DNA of 37,528 bases from positions 1 to 37,528 of the forward strand of contig JAUCBJ010005400.1 in NCBI GenBank assembly GCA_032718475.1. Direction: 5' to 3'. The notes below the pieces were generated by a model, which ran no database searches, was not told the DNA's origin, and saw only the letters and a program-made list of their open reading frames with translations. Both the position numbers and the translations under genes were made by a program. Origin of the DNA: Nemertoderma westbladi. Its lineage: Eukaryota > Xenacoelomorpha > Nemertodermatida > Nemertodermatidae. This document shows positions 10,440-24,550 of the stretch, one piece after another. Positions within the stretch are counted from its first letter, which is position 1, and every line of letters starts with the position of its first letter.

Positions 10440-13400
10440 GAGCTAGAATAACCTATTAATAAATAGTCAGATAGTATAATGAGCTAGAATGACCTATTAA
10501 TAAATAGTCAGATAGTATAATGAGCTAGAATGACCTATTAATAAATAGTCAGATAGTATAATGAGCTAGAATGACCTATTTTGGAAGAAGAATGTGCTAC
10601 TGTAGAATGACCTATTAATAAATAGTCAGATAGTAGAATGAGCTAGAATGACCTATTTTGGAAGAAGAATGTGCTACTGTAGAATCACCTATTTAATAAA
10701 TAGTCAGATAGTAGAATGAGCTAGAATGACCTATTTTGGAAGAAGAATGTGCTACTGTAGAATCACCTATTTAATAAATAGTCAGATAGTAGAATGAGCT
10801 AGAATAACCTATTTTGGAAGAAGAATGTGCTACTGTAGAATGACCTATTAATAAATAGTCAGATAGTAGAATGAGCTAGAATGACCTATTTTGAAAGAAG
10901 AATGTGCTACTGTAGAATGACCTATTAATAAATAGTCAGATAGTAGAATGAGCTAGTATGACCTATTTTGGAAGAAGAATGTGCTACTGTAGAATGACCT
11001 ATTAATAAATAGTCAGATAGTAGAATGAGCTAGAATGACCTATTTTGGAAGAAGAATGTGCTACTGTAGAATCACCTATTTAATAAATAGTAAGATAGTT
11101 GAATGAGCTAGAATGACCTATTTTGGAAGAAGAATGTGCTACTGTAGAATGACCTATTTAATAAATAGTCAGATAGTAGAATGAGCTAGAATGACCTATT
11201 TTGGAAGAAGAATGTGCTACTGTAGAATGACCTATTTAATAAATAGTCAGATAGTTGAATGAGCTAGAATGACCTATTTTGGAAGAAGAATGTGCTACTG
11301 TAGAATGACCTATTTAATAAATAGTCAGATAGTAGAATGAGCTAGAATGACCTATTTTGGAAGAAGAATGTGCTACTGTAGAATGACCTATTTAATAAAT
11401 AGTCAGATAGTAGAATGAGCTAGAATGACCTATTTTGGAAGAAGAATGTGCTACTGTAGAATCACCTATTTAATAAATAGTCAGATAGTAGAATGAGCTA
11501 GAATGACCTATTTTGGAAGAAGAATGTGCTACTGTAGAATGACCTATTTAATAAATAGTCAGATAGTTGAATGAGCTAGAATGACCTATTTTGGAAGAAG
11601 AATGTGCTACTGTAGAATCACCTATTAATAAATAGTCAGATAGTAGAATGAGCTAGAATGACCTATTTTGGAAGAAGAATGTGCTACTGTAGAATGACCT
11701 ATTTTGGAAGAAGAATGTGCTACTGTAGAATGACCTATTAATAAATAGTCAGATAGTAGAATGAGCTAGAATGACCTATTTTGGAAGAAGAATGTGCTAC
11801 TGTAGAATCACCTATTTAATAAATAGTAAGATAGTTGAATGAGCTAGAATGACCTATTTTGGAAGAAGAATGTGCTACTGTAGAATGACCTATTAATAAA
11901 TAGTCAGATAGTAGAATGAGCTAGAATGACCTATTTTGGAAGAAGAATGTGCTAGTGTAGAATGACCTATTAATAAATAGTCAGATAGTAGAATGAGCTA
12001 GAATGACCTATTTTGGAAGAAGAATGTGCTACTGTAGAATGACCTATTTAATAAATAGTCAGATAGTTGAATGAGCTAGAATGACCTATTTTGGAAGAAG
12101 AATGTGCTACTGTAGAATGACCTATTAATAAATAGTCAGATAGTAGAATGAGCTAGTATGACCTATTTTGGAAGAAGCATGTGCTACTGTAGAATGACCT
12201 ATTAATAAATAGTCAGATAGTAGAATGAGCTAGAATGACCTATTTTGGAAGAAGAATGTGCTACTGTAGAATCACCTATTTAATAAATAGTCAGATAGTA
12301 GAATGAGCTAGAATAACCTATTTTGGAAGAAGAATGTGCTACTGTAGAATGACCTATTAATAAATAGTCAGATAGTACTGTAGAATGAGCTAGAATAACC
12401 TATTAATAAATAGTCAGATAGTATAATGAGCTAGAATGACCTATTAATAAATAGTCAGATAGTATAATGAGCTAGAATGACCTATTAATAAATAGTCAGA
12501 TAGTATAATGAGCTAGAATGACCTATTTTGGAAGAAGAATGTGCTACTGTAGAATGACCTATTAATAAATAGTCAGATAGTAGAATGAGCTAGAATGACC
12601 TATTTTGGAAGAAGAATGTGCTACTGTAGAATCACCTATTTAATAAATAGTCAGATAGTAGAATGAGCTAGAATGACCTATTTTGGAAGAAGAATGTGCT
12701 ACTGTAGAATCACCTATTTAATAAATAGTCAGATAGTAGAATGAGCTAGAATAACCTATTTTGGAAGAAGAATGTGCTACTGTAGAATGACCTATTAATA
12801 AATAGTCAGATAGTAGAATGAGCTAGAATGACCTATTTTGGAAGAAGAATGTGCTACTGTAGAATAACCTATTAATAAATAGTCAGATAGTAGAATGAGC
12901 TAGTATGACCTATTTTGGAAGAAGAATGTGCTACTGTAGAATGACCTATTAATAAATAGTCAGATAGTAGAATGAGCTAGAATGACCTATTTTGGAAGAA
13001 GAATGTGCTACTGTAGAATCACCTATTTAATAAATAGTAAGATAGTTGAATGAGCTAGAATGACCTATTTTGGAAGAAGAATGTGCTACTGTAGAATGAC
13101 CTATTTAATAAATAGTCAGATAGTAGAATGAGCTAGAATGACCTATTTTGGAAGAAGAATGTGCTACTGTAGAATGACCTATTTAATAAATAGTCAGATA
13201 GTTGAATGAGCTAGAATGACCTATTTTGGAAGAAGAATGTGCTACTGTAGAATGACCTATTTAATAAATAGTCAGATAGTAGAATGAGCTAGAATGACCT
13301 ATTTTGGAAGAAGAATGTGCTACTGTAGAATGACCTATTTAATAAATAGTCAGATAGTAGAATGAGCTAGAATGACCTATTTTGGAAGAAGAATGTGCTA

Positions 13401-14190
13401 CTGTAGAATCACCTATTTAATAAATAGTCAGATAGTAGAATGAGCTAGAATGACCTATTTTGGAAGAAGAATGTGCTACTGTAGAATGACCTATTTAATA
13501 AATAGTCAGATAGTTGAATGAGCTAGAATGACCTATTTTGGAAGAAGAATGTGCTACTGTAGAATCACCTATTAATAAATAGTCAGATAGTAGAATGAGC
13601 TAGAATGACCTATTTTGGAAGAAGAATGTGCTACTGTAGAATGACCTATTTTGGAAGAAGAATGTGCTACTGTAGAATGACCTATTAATAAATAGTCAGA
13701 TAGTAGAATGAGCTAGAATGACCTATTTTGGAAGAAGAATGTGCTACTGTAGAATCACCTATTTAATAAATAGTAAGATAGTTGAATGAGCTAGAATGAC
13801 CTATTTTGGAAGAAGAATGTGCTACTGTAGAATGACCTATTAATAAATAGTCAGATAGTAGAATGAGCTAGAATGACCTATTTTGGAAGAAGAATGTGCT
13901 AGTGTAGAATGACCTATTAATAAATAGTCAGATAGTAGAATGAGCTAGAATGACCTATTTTGGAAGAAGAATGTGCTACTGTAGAATGACCTATTTAATA
14001 AATAGTCAGATAGTTGAATGAGCTAGAATGACCTATTTTGGAAGAAGAATGTGCTACTGTAGAATGACCTATTAATAAATAGTCAGATAGTAGAATGAGC
14101 TAGTATGACCTATTTTGGAAGAAGCATGTGCTACTGTAGAATGACCTATTAATAAATAGTCAGATAGTAGAATGAGCTAGAATGACCTAT
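10440..14190. repeat. Tandem 1,947-bp higher-order duplication in the satellite
   Basis: Diagnostic variants recur 1,947 bp apart: agctagtatg at 10951/12898, gtgctagtgtag near 11949/13896, gaagaagcat at 12171/14118, and a run of consecutive A monomers with gtataatg at 10451/12398. The same A run also occurs at 5731, 4,720 bp before the second, so this block descends from an older duplication that includes the 5.7-6.3 kb region. Confidence 0.85.
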
Positions 14191-14849
14191 TTTGGAAGAA
14201 GAATGTGCTACTGTAGAATCACCTATTTAATAAATAGTAAGATAGTTGAATGAGCTAGAATGACCAATTTTGGAAGAAGAATGTGCTACTGTAGAATGAC
14301 CTATTTAATAAATCGTCAGATAGTAGAATGAACTAGAATGACCTATTTTGGAAGAAGAATGTGCTACTGTAGAATCACCTATTTAATAAATAGTCAGATA
14401 GTTGAATGAGCTAGAATGACCTATTTTGGAAGAAGAATGTGCTACTGTAGAATCACCTATTTAATAAATAGTAAGATAGTTGAATGAGCTAGAATGACCT
14501 GTTTTGGAAGAAAAATGTGCTACTGTAGAATGACCTATTTAATAAATAGTCAGATAGTAGAATGAGCTAGAATGACCTATTTTGGAAGAAGAATGTGCTA
14601 CTGTAGAATCACCTATTTAATAAATAGTAGGATAGTTGAATGAGCTAGAATGACCTGTTTTGGAAGAAGAATGTGCTACTGTAGAATCACCTATTAATAA
14701 ATAGTCAGATAGTAGAATGAGCTAGAATGACCTATTTTGGAAGAAGAATGTGCTACTGTAGAATGACCTATTTTGGAAGAAGAATGTGCTACTGTAGAAT
14801 CACCTATTAATAAATAGTCAGATAGTATAATGAGCTAGAATGACCTATT

Positions 14850-17800
14850 TTGGAAGAAGAATGTGCTACTGTAGAATCACCTATTAATAAATAGTCAGAT
14901 AGTATAATGAGCTAGAATGACCTATTTTGGAAGAAGAATGTGCTACTGTAGAATCACCTATTTTGGAAGAAGAATGTGCTACTGTAGAATCACCTATTAA
15001 TAAATAGTCAGATAGTATAATGAGCTAGAATGACCTATTTTGGAAGAAGAATGTGCTACTGTAGAATGACCAAAAAGAATGTGCTACTGTAGAATCACCT
15101 ATTAATAAATAGTCAGATAGTAGAATGAGCTAGAATGACCTATTTTGGAAGAAGAATGTGCTACTGTAGAATGACCTATTTAATAAATAGTCAGATAGTA
15201 GAATGAGCTAGAATGACCTATTTTGGAAGAAGAATGTGCTACTGTAGAATCACCTATTTAATAAATAGTCAGATAGTAGAATGAGCTAGAATGACCTATT
15301 TTGGAAGAAGAATGTGCTACTGTAGAATCACCTATTAATAAATAGTCAGATAGTAGAATGAGCTAGAATGACCTATTTTGGAAGAAGAATGTGCTACTGT
15401 AGAATGAACTATTAATAAATAGTCAGATAGTAGAATGAGCTAGAATGACCTATTTTGGAAGAAGAATGTGCTACTGTAGAATCACCTATTTAATAAATAG
15501 TCAGATAGTAGAATGAGCTAGAATGACCTATTTTGGAAGAAGAATGTGCTACTGTAGAATCACCTATTAATAAATAGTCAGATAGTAGAATGAGCTAGAA
15601 TGACCTATTTTGGAAGAAGAATGTGCTACTGTAGAATGACCTATTAATAAATAGTCAGATAGTAGAATGAGCTAGAATGACCTATTTTGGAAGAAGAATG
15701 TGCTACTGTAGAATCACCTATTAATAAATAGTCAGATAGTAGAATGAGCTAGAATGACCTATTTTGGAAGAAGAATGTGCTACTGTAGAATGACCTATTA
15801 ATAAATAGTCAGATAGTTGAATGAGCTAGAATAACCTATTTTGGAAGAAGAATGTGCTACTGTAGAATGACCTATTAATAAATAGTCAGATAGTAGAATG
15901 AGCTAGAATGACCTATTAATAAATAGTCAGATAGTAGAATGAGCTAGAATGACCTATTTTGGAAGAAGAATGTGCTACTGTAGAATCACCTATTAATAAA
16001 TAGTCAGATAGTAGAATGAGCTAGAATGACCTATTTTGGAAGAAGAATGTGCTACTGTAGAATGACCTATTAATAAATAGTCAGATAGTTGAATGAGCTA
16101 GAATAACCTATTTTGGAAGAAGAATGTGCTACTGTAGAATGACCTATTAATAAATAGTCAGATAGTAGAATGAGCTAGAATAACCTATTTTGGAAGAAGA
16201 ATGTGCTACTGTAGAATGACCAAAAAGAATGTGCTACTGTAGAATCACCTATTAATAAATAGTCAGATAGTAGAATGAGCTAGAATGACCTATTTTGGAA
16301 GAAGAATGTGCTACTGTAGAATGACCTATTTAATAAATAGTCAGATAGTAGAATGAGCTAGAATGACCTATTTTGGAAGAAGAATGTGCTACTGTAGAAT
16401 CACCTATTTAATAAATAGTCAGATAGTAGAATGAGCTAGAATGACCTATTTTGGAAGAAGAATGTGCTACTGTAGAATCACCTATTAATAAATAGTCAGA
16501 TAGTAGAATGAGCTAGAATGACCTATTTTGGAAGAAGAATGTGCTACTGTAGAATGAACTATTAATAAATAGTCAGATAGTAGAATGAGCTAGAATGACC
16601 TATTTTGGAAGAAGAATGTGCTACTGTAGAATCACCTATTTAATAAATAGTCAGATAGTAGAATGAGCTAGAATGACCTATTTTGGAAGAAGAATGTGCT
16701 ACTGTAGAATCACCTATTAATAAATAGTCAGATAGTAGAATGAGCTAGAATGACCTATTTTGGAAGAAGAATGTGCTACTGTAGAATGACCTATTAATAA
16801 ATAGTCAGATAGTAGAATGAGCTAGAATGACCTATTTTGGAAGAAGAATGTGCTACTGTAGAATCACCTATTAATAAATAGTCAGATAGTAGAATGAGCT
16901 AGAATGACCTATTTTGGAAGAAGAATGTGCTACTGTAGAATGACCTATTAATAAATAGTCAGATAGTTGAATGAGCTAGAATAACCTATTTTGGAAGAAG
17001 AATGTGCTACTGTAGAATGACCTATTAATAAATAGTCAGATAGTAGAATGAGCTAGAATGACCTATTAATAAATAGTCAGATAGTAGAATGAGCTAGAAT
17101 GACCTATTTTGGAAGAAGAATGTGCTACTGTAGAATCACCTATTAATAAATAGTCAGATAGTAGAATGAGCTAGAATGACCTATTTTGGAAGAAGAATGT
17201 GCTACTGTAGAATGACCTATTAATAAATAGTCAGATAGTTGAATGAGCTAGAATAACCTATTTTGGAAGAAGAATGTGCTACTGTAGAATGACCTATTAA
17301 TAAATAGTCAGATAGTAGAATGAGCTAGAATAACCTATTTTGGAAGAAGAATGTGCTACTGTAGAATGACCTATTAATAAATAGTCAGATAGTTGAATGA
17401 GCTAGAATAACCTATTTTGGAAGAAGAATGTGCTACTGTAGAATGACCTATTAATAAATAGTCAGATAGTAGAATGAGCTAGAATAACCTATTTTGGAAG
17501 AAGAATGTGCTACTGTAGAATGACCTATTAATAAATAGTCAGATAGTTGAATGAGCTAGAATAACCTATTTTGGAAGAAGAATGTGCTACTGTAGAATCA
17601 CCTATTAATAAATAGTCAGATAGTAGAATGAGCTAGAATGACCTATTTTGGAAGAAGAATGTGCTACTGTAGAATGACCTATTAATAAATAGTCAGATAG
17701 TTGAATGAGCTAGAATAACCTATTTTGGAAGAAGAATGTGCTACTGTAGAATGACCTATTAATAAATAGTCAGATAGTAGAATGAGCTAGAATAACCTAT

Positions 17801-19200
17801 TTTGGAAGAAGAATGTGCTACTGTAGAATGACCTATTAATAAATAGTCAGATAGTAGAATGAGCCAGAATAACCTATTTTGGAAGAAGAATGTGCTACTG
17901 TAGAATGACCTATTAATAAATAGTCAGATAGTTGAATGAGCTAGAATAACCTATTTTGGAAGAAGAATGTGCTACTGTAGAATGACCTATTAATAAATAG
18001 TCAGATAGTAGAATGAGCTAGAATAACCTATTTTGGAAGAAGAATGTGCTACTGTAGAATGACCTATTAATAAATAGTCAGATAGTAGAATGAGCTAGAA
18101 TGACCTATTTTGGAAGAAGAATGTGCTACTGTAGAATGACCTATTAATAAATAGTCAGATAGTAGAATGAGCTAGAATAACCTATTTTGGAAGAAGAATG
18201 TGCTACTGTAGAATCACCTATTAATAAATAGTCAGATAGTAGAATGAGCTAGAATAACCTATTTTGGAAGAAGAATGTGCTACTGTAGAATCACCTATTT
18301 AATAAATAGTCAGATAGTAGAATGAGCTAGAATGACCTATTTTGGAAGAAGAATGTGCTACTGTAGAATCACCTATTAATAAATAGTCAGATAGTAGAAT
18401 GAGCTAGAATGACCTATTTTGGAAGAAGAATGTGCTACTGTAGAATGACCTATTTAATAAATAGTCAGATAGTAGAATGAGCTAGAATGACCTATTTTGG
18501 AAGAAGAATGTGCTACTGTAGAATCACCTATTAATAAATAGTCAGATAGTATAATGAGCTAGAATGACCTATTTTGGAAGAAGAATGTGCTACTGTAGAA
18601 TCACCTATTAATAAATAGTCAGATAGTATAATGAGCTAGAATGACCTATTTTGGAAGAAGAATGTGCTACTGTAGAATCACCTATTTTGGAAGAAGAATG
18701 TGCTACTGTAGAATCACCTATTAATAAATAGTCAGATAGTATAATGAGCTAGAATGACCTATTTTGGAAGAAGAATGTGCTACTGTAGAATGACCAAAAA
18801 GAATGTGCTACTGTAGAATCACCTATTAATAAATAGTCAGATAGTAGAATGAGCTAGAATGACCTATTTTGGAAGAAGAATGTGCTACTGTAGAATGACC
18901 TATTTAATAAATAGTCAGATAGTAGAATGAGCTAGAATGACCTATTTTGGAAGAAGAATGTGCTACTGTAGAATCACCTATTTAATAAATAGTCAGATAG
19001 TAGAATGAGCTAGAATGACCTATTTTGGAAGAAGAATGTGCTACTGTAGAATCACCTATTAATAAATAGTCAGATAGTAGAATGAGCTAGAATGACCTAT
19101 TTTGGAAGAAGAATGTGCTACTGTAGAATGAACTATTAATAAATAGTCAGATAGTAGAATGAGCTAGAATGACCTATTTTGGAAGAAGAATGTGCTACTG
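14850..19200. repeat. 1,150-bp and 3,724-bp nested duplications in the satellite
   Basis: A truncated junction, gaccaaaaagaatgtgc, occurs at about 15071, 16221 and 18795, and a unique gaatgaactatt variant at about 15401, 16551 and 19125. Spacings are 1,150 and 2,574 bp, giving 3,724 bp overall. The first and third copies also share upstream flanking order (a BB pair at about 14951/18675), which the middle copy lacks. The order of events was therefore probably a short tandem duplication plus a longer one. Confidence 0.85.
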
Positions 19201-22054
19201 TAGAATCACCTATTTAATAAATAGTCAGATAGTAGAATGAGCTAGAATGACCTATTTTGGAAGAAGAATGTGCTACTGTAGAATCACCTATTAATAAATA
19301 GTCAGATAGTAGAATGAGCTAGAATGACCTATTTTGGAAGAAGAATGTGCTACTGTAGAATGACCTATTAATAAATAGTCAGATAGTAGAATGAGCTAGA
19401 ATGACCTATTTTGGAAGAAGAATGTGCTACTGTAGAATCACCTATTAATAAATAGTCAGATAGTAGAATGAGCTAGAATGACCTATTTTGGAAGAAGAAT
19501 GTGCTACTGTAGAATGACCTATTAATAAATAGTCAGATAGTTGAATGAGCTAGAATAACCTATTTTGGAAGAAGAATGTGCTACTGTAGAATGACCTATT
19601 AATAAATAGTCAGATAGTAGAATGAGCTAGAATGACCTATTAATAAATAGTCAGATAGTAGAATGAGCTAGAATGACCTATTTTGGAAGAAGAATGTGCT
19701 ACTGTAGAATCACCTATTAATAAATAGTCAGATAGTAGAATGAGCTAGAATTACCTATTTTGGAAGAAGAATGTGCTACTGTAGAATGACCTATTAATAA
19801 ATAGTCAGATAGTTGAATGAGCTAGAATAACCTATTTTGGAAGAAGAATGTGCTACTGTAGAATGACCTATTAATAAATAGTCAGATAGTAGAATGAGCT
19901 AGAATAACCTATTTTGGAAGAAGAATGTGCTACTGTAGAATGACCTATTAATAAATAGTCAGATAGTTGAATGAGCTAGAATAACCTATTTTGGAAGAAG
20001 AATGTGCTACTGTAGAATGACCTATTAATAAATAGTCAGATAGTAGAATGAGCTAGAATAACCTATTTTGGAAGAAGAATGTGCTACTGTAGAATGACCT
20101 ATTAATAAATAGTCAGATAGTTGAATGAGCTAGAATAACCTATTTTGGAAGAAGAATGTGCTACTGTAGAATCACCTATTAATAAATAGTCAGATAGTAG
20201 AATGAGCTAGAATGACCTATTTTGGAAGAAGAATGTGCTACTGTAGAATGACCTATTAATAAATAGTCAGATAGTTGAATGAGCTAGAATAACCTATTTT
20301 GGAAGAAGAATGTGCTACTGTAGAATGACCTATTAATAAATAGTCAGATAGTAGAATGAGCTAGAATAACCTATTTTGGAAGAAGAATGTGCTACTGTAG
20401 AATGACCTATTAATAAATAGTCAGATAGTAGAATGAGCTAGAATAACCTATTTTGGAAGAAGAATGTGCTACTGTAGAATGACCTATTAATAAATAGTCA
20501 GATAGTTGAATGAGCTAGAATAACCTATTTTGGAAGAAGAATGTGCTACTGTAGAATGACCTATTAATAAATAGTCAGATAGTAGAATGAGCTAGAATAA
20601 CCTATTTTGGAAGAAGAATGTGCTACTGTAGAATGACCTATTAATAAATAGTCAGATAGTAGAATGAGCTAGAATGACCTATTTTGGAAGAAGAATGTGC
20701 TACTGTAGAATGACCTATTAATAAATAGTCAGATAGTAGAATGAGCTAGAATAACCTATTTTGGAAGAAGAATGTGCTACTGTAGAATCACCTATTAATA
20801 AATAGTCAGATAGTAGAATGAGCTAGAATAACCTATTTTGGAAGAAGAATGTGCTACTGTAGAATCACCTATTTAATAAATAGTCAGATAGTAGAATGAG
20901 CTAGAATGACCTATTTTGGAAGAAGAATGTGCTACTGTAGAATGACCTATTAATAAATAGTCAGATAGTAGAATGAGCTAGAATAACCTATTTTGGAAGA
21001 AGAATGTGCTACTGTAGAATGACCTATTAATAAATAGTCAGATAGTAGAATGAGCTAGAATGACCTATTTTGGAAGAAGAATGTGCTACTGTAGAATGAC
21101 CTATTAATAAATAGTCAGATAGTAGAATGAGCTAGAATAACCTATTTTGGAAGAAGAATGTGCTACTGTAGAATGACCTATTAATAAATAGTCAGATAGT
21201 AGAATGAGCTAGAATAACCTATTTTGGAAGAAGAATGTGCTACTGTAGAATGACCTATTAATAAATAGTCAGATAGTAGAATGAGCTAGAATGACCTATT
21301 TTGGAAGAAGAATGTGCTACTGTAGAATGACCTATTAATAAATAGTCAGATAGTAGAATGAGCTAGAATAACCTATTTTGGAAGAAGAATGTGCTACTGT
21401 AGAATGACCTATTAATAAATAGTCAGATAGTAGAATGAGCTAGAATGACCTATTTTGGAAGAAGAATGTGCTACTGTAGAATGACCTATTAATAAATAGT
21501 CAGATAGTAGAATGAGCTAGAATGACCTATTTTGGAAGAAGAATGTGCTACTGTAGAATGACCTATTAATAAATAGTCAGATAGTAGAATGAGCTAGAAT
21601 AACCTATTTTGGAAGAAGAATGTGCTACTGTAGAATGACCTATTAATAAATAGTCAGATAGTAGAATGAGCTAGAATGACCTATTTTGGAAGAAGAATGT
21701 GCTACTGTAGAATGACCTATTAATAAATAGTCAGATAGTAGAATGAGCTAGAATAACCTATTTTGGAAGAAGAATGTGCTACTGTAGAATGACCTATTAA
21801 TAAATAGTCAGATAGTAGAATGAGCTAGAATAACCTATTTTGGAAGAAGAATGTGCTACTGTAGAATCACCTATTTTGGAAGAAGAATGTGCTACTGTAG
21901 AATCACCTATTTAATAAATAGTCAGATAGTAGAATGAGCTAGAATAACCTATTTTGGAAGAAGAATGTGCTACTGTAGAATGACCTATTAATAAATAGTC
22001 AGATAGTAGAATGAGCTAGAATAACCTATTTTGGAAGAAGAATGTGCTACTGTA

Positions 22055-23420
22055 GAATCACCTATTTTGGAAGAAGAATATGCTACTGTAGAATCACCTA
22101 TTTAATAAATAGTCAGATAGTAGAATGAGCTAGAATGACCTATTTTGGAAGAAGAATGTGCTACTGTAGAATGACCTATTTAATAAATAGTCAGATAGTT
22201 GAATGAGCTAGAATGACCTATTTTGGAAGAAGAATGTGCTACTGTAGAATGACCTATTAATAAATAGTCAGATAGTAGAATGAGCTAGAATAACCTATTT
22301 TGGAAGAAGAATGTGCTACTGTTGAATCACCTATTAATAAATAGTCAGATAGTAGAATGAGCTAGAATAACCTATTTTGGAAGAAGAATGTGCTACTGTA
22401 GAATCACCTATTTTGGAAGAAGAATGTGCTACTGTAGAATCACCTATTTAATAAATAGTCAGATAGTAGAATGAGCTAGAATGACCTATTTTGGAAGAAG
22501 AATGTGCTACTGTAGAATGACCTATTTAATAAATAGTCAGATAGTTGAATGAGCTAGAATGACCTATTTTGGAAGAAGAATGTGCTACTGTAGAATGACC
22601 TATTAATAAATAGTCAGATAGTAGAATGAGCTAGAATAACCTATTTTGGAAGAAGAATGTGCTACTGTAGAATCACCTATTAATAAATAGTCAGATAGTA
22701 GAATGAGCTAGAATAACCTATTTTGGAAGAAGAATGTGCTACTGTAGAATCACCTATTTTGGAAGAAGAATGTGCTACTGTAGAATCACCTATTTAATAA
22801 ATAGTCAGATAGTAGAATGAGCTAGAATGACCTATTTTGGAAGAAGAATGTGCTACTGTAGAATGACCTATTTAATAAATAGTCAGATAGTTGAATGAGC
22901 TAGAATGACCTATTTTGGAAGAAGAATGTGCTACTGTAGAATGACCTATTAATAAATAGTCAGATAGTAGAATGAGCTAGAATAACCTATTTTGGAAGAA
23001 GAATGTGCTACTGTAGAATCACCTATTAATAAATAGTCAGATAGTAGAATGAGCTAGAATAACCTATTTTGGAAGAAGAATGTGCTACTGTAGAATCACC
23101 TATTTTGGAAGAAGAATGTGCTACTGTAGAATCACCTATTTAATAAATAGTCAGATAGTAGAATGAGCTAGAATGACCTATTTTGGAAGAAGAATGTGCT
23201 ACTGTAGAATGACCTATTTAATAAATAGTCAGATAGTTGAATGAGCTAGAATGACCTATTTTGGAAGAAGAATGTGCTACTGTAGAATGACCTATTAATA
23301 AATAGTCAGATAGTAGAATGAGCTAGAATAACCTATTTTGGAAGAAGAATGTGCTACTGTAGAATCACCTATTAATAAATAGTCAGATAGTAGAATGAGC
23401 TAGAATCACCTATTTAATAA
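22055..23420. repeat. 346-bp higher-order repeat at the right end of the satellite
   Basis: A BB pair (gaatcacctattttggaag) recurs at 22055, 22401, 22747 and 23093, exactly 346 bp apart each time. Each unit is one extra B plus four AB dimers. This is the most regular part of the array and directly abuts unique DNA. Confidence 0.88.
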
Positions 23421-23430
23421 ATAGTCAGAT

Positions 23431-24550
23431 CTCTGTGATAATGAATGACTCAAAATCTATCGCATAAAACACGGTCTTATAACGGCTTGTACTTTACGGA
23501 CTTTATAACCTTTCCACCATAGTTCAAAAACCCAGTGATTTCTATTTTCCAGATGCTATTAATTTCTTCCTTTAGATAAAAATAGTGTACTGTACGTAAC
23601 AACATTGAATTACATCTGGGAAGAGGGAAAAAGAGAAAACGGTGAGGCGCGGTGCTTAGGGTCCGTTAGGAACCGAAGTAAAGTAAAGTAAAGTAAAGTA
23701 AAATAAAGTAAAGTAAAGTAAAGTAAAGTAAAGTAAAGTAAAGTAAAGTAAATTAAAGTAAAAAGAAAGAATTAATTAGTAAATTAATTAGTAAATTTTT
23801 TGAAAGTTGCGGGCAAATACCTCTCGAACGTTTGACTCCAGATCAAATCGAACTTGCTCAAGTTCGCGTGATGCGCGACGCCCCACGAAAGTGTATTACT
23901 GTAGGTTTGTATTTAAATAATTAGATCATAATTTTATTCAGTTGTAACTCAGGGTATAATTAAAAGTTAAAGTGCGACGTCATCATTTAATTATACATTA
24001 GCTTTGCTTTATGACGGCGCCATTCATTACATTTATAGACTACACTATAGCGGTTTTTATTGGGAGAAGGGCAATGTGAATGAAAGGAAAGGGATGACAG
24101 GGAATTGGGTTGGGACATGTGAATGTGTTTCCCGGGGCAGCTGGTCAAGAAGCTATATATTAAAGCTGTGGGAACTTCATTACGTATTGCATTCTAACTG
24201 GTATTTGAGTTCATCTGTGTCCCAACCATGTGGTCGTCGCATAATCTGAGGCTTTATTAGTATTGCGAGAGCCGCCTCGAATTTATTGTATAATACCAAT
24301 GAATTATTTTATTTCTTTTCCATTTTTCCTACTAGGCCCTATACTGTAGTACTGTAGGCGTCATTTAAGCTCTTGTATTAATTATAATGTAGGGCCTACT
24401 TAAAAATTAATCCCTCTCAATGAATAGCTTATGTAAAGAGATTTATGTAGTGATTGATTATACATGGATGGACTGATGGATAAGGATAAGATAATATTTA
24501 TACAGTATAATAATAATAGGGGTAAAAATTATTGATATTAGCGTACAGAA
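23431..24550. other. Intergenic DNA between the satellite and the transporter gene
   Basis: It contains the AAGTA microsatellite, a short direct repeat of attaattagtaa at about 23771-23796, and a small CpG-rich patch near 23820-23890. An 81-codon ORF at 24004-24249 opens with TTG, not ATG, and looks spurious. TATA-like words occur (tataatacc near 24290, tacagtataataat near 24500), but none is positioned convincingly as a promoter. Confidence 0.6.
23676..23761. repeat. (AAGTA)n pentanucleotide microsatellite
   Basis: About seventeen copies of aagta run with two single-base interruptions (aaata and aatta). It lies 245 bp outside the satellite edge. Confidence 0.95.

Larger units (their letters stand above)
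2727..23430. repeat. 20.7-kb satellite array of a two-monomer (about 77 bp) unit
   Basis: The array alternates monomer A (about 41-42 bp: acctattaataaatag, then tcagatagtagaatgag, ctagaat) and monomer B (about 36 bp: acctattttggaagaag, then aatgtgctactgtagaat). AB is the commonest order, with AAB, AAAB and BB variants. Roughly 260 dimers fit the length (estimate). Variation is concentrated at a few sites: gaatgacc/gaatcacc/gaataacc at junctions, one extra T in ctatttaataa, and gtagaatg/gttgaatg/gtataatg in A. Each A has the near-palindrome ctatt(t)aataaatag and each B has ctactgtag. Stops occur in every frame, so nothing is encoded. The left edge follows cgcgaac; the right edge is an abrupt junction with ctctgtgataatg. 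No unrelated insertion interrupts it. Confidence 0.97.

Noticed and set aside
2727-23430. CRISPR-like alternation of repeat and spacer
   Set aside because: The would-be spacers are themselves repeats of each other, there is no unique spacer content and no cas gene, and the context is eukaryotic.
24004-24249. 81-codon ORF upstream of the transporter
   Set aside because: It starts at TTG rather than ATG, has no recognisable domain, and sits in non-coding-looking sequence.
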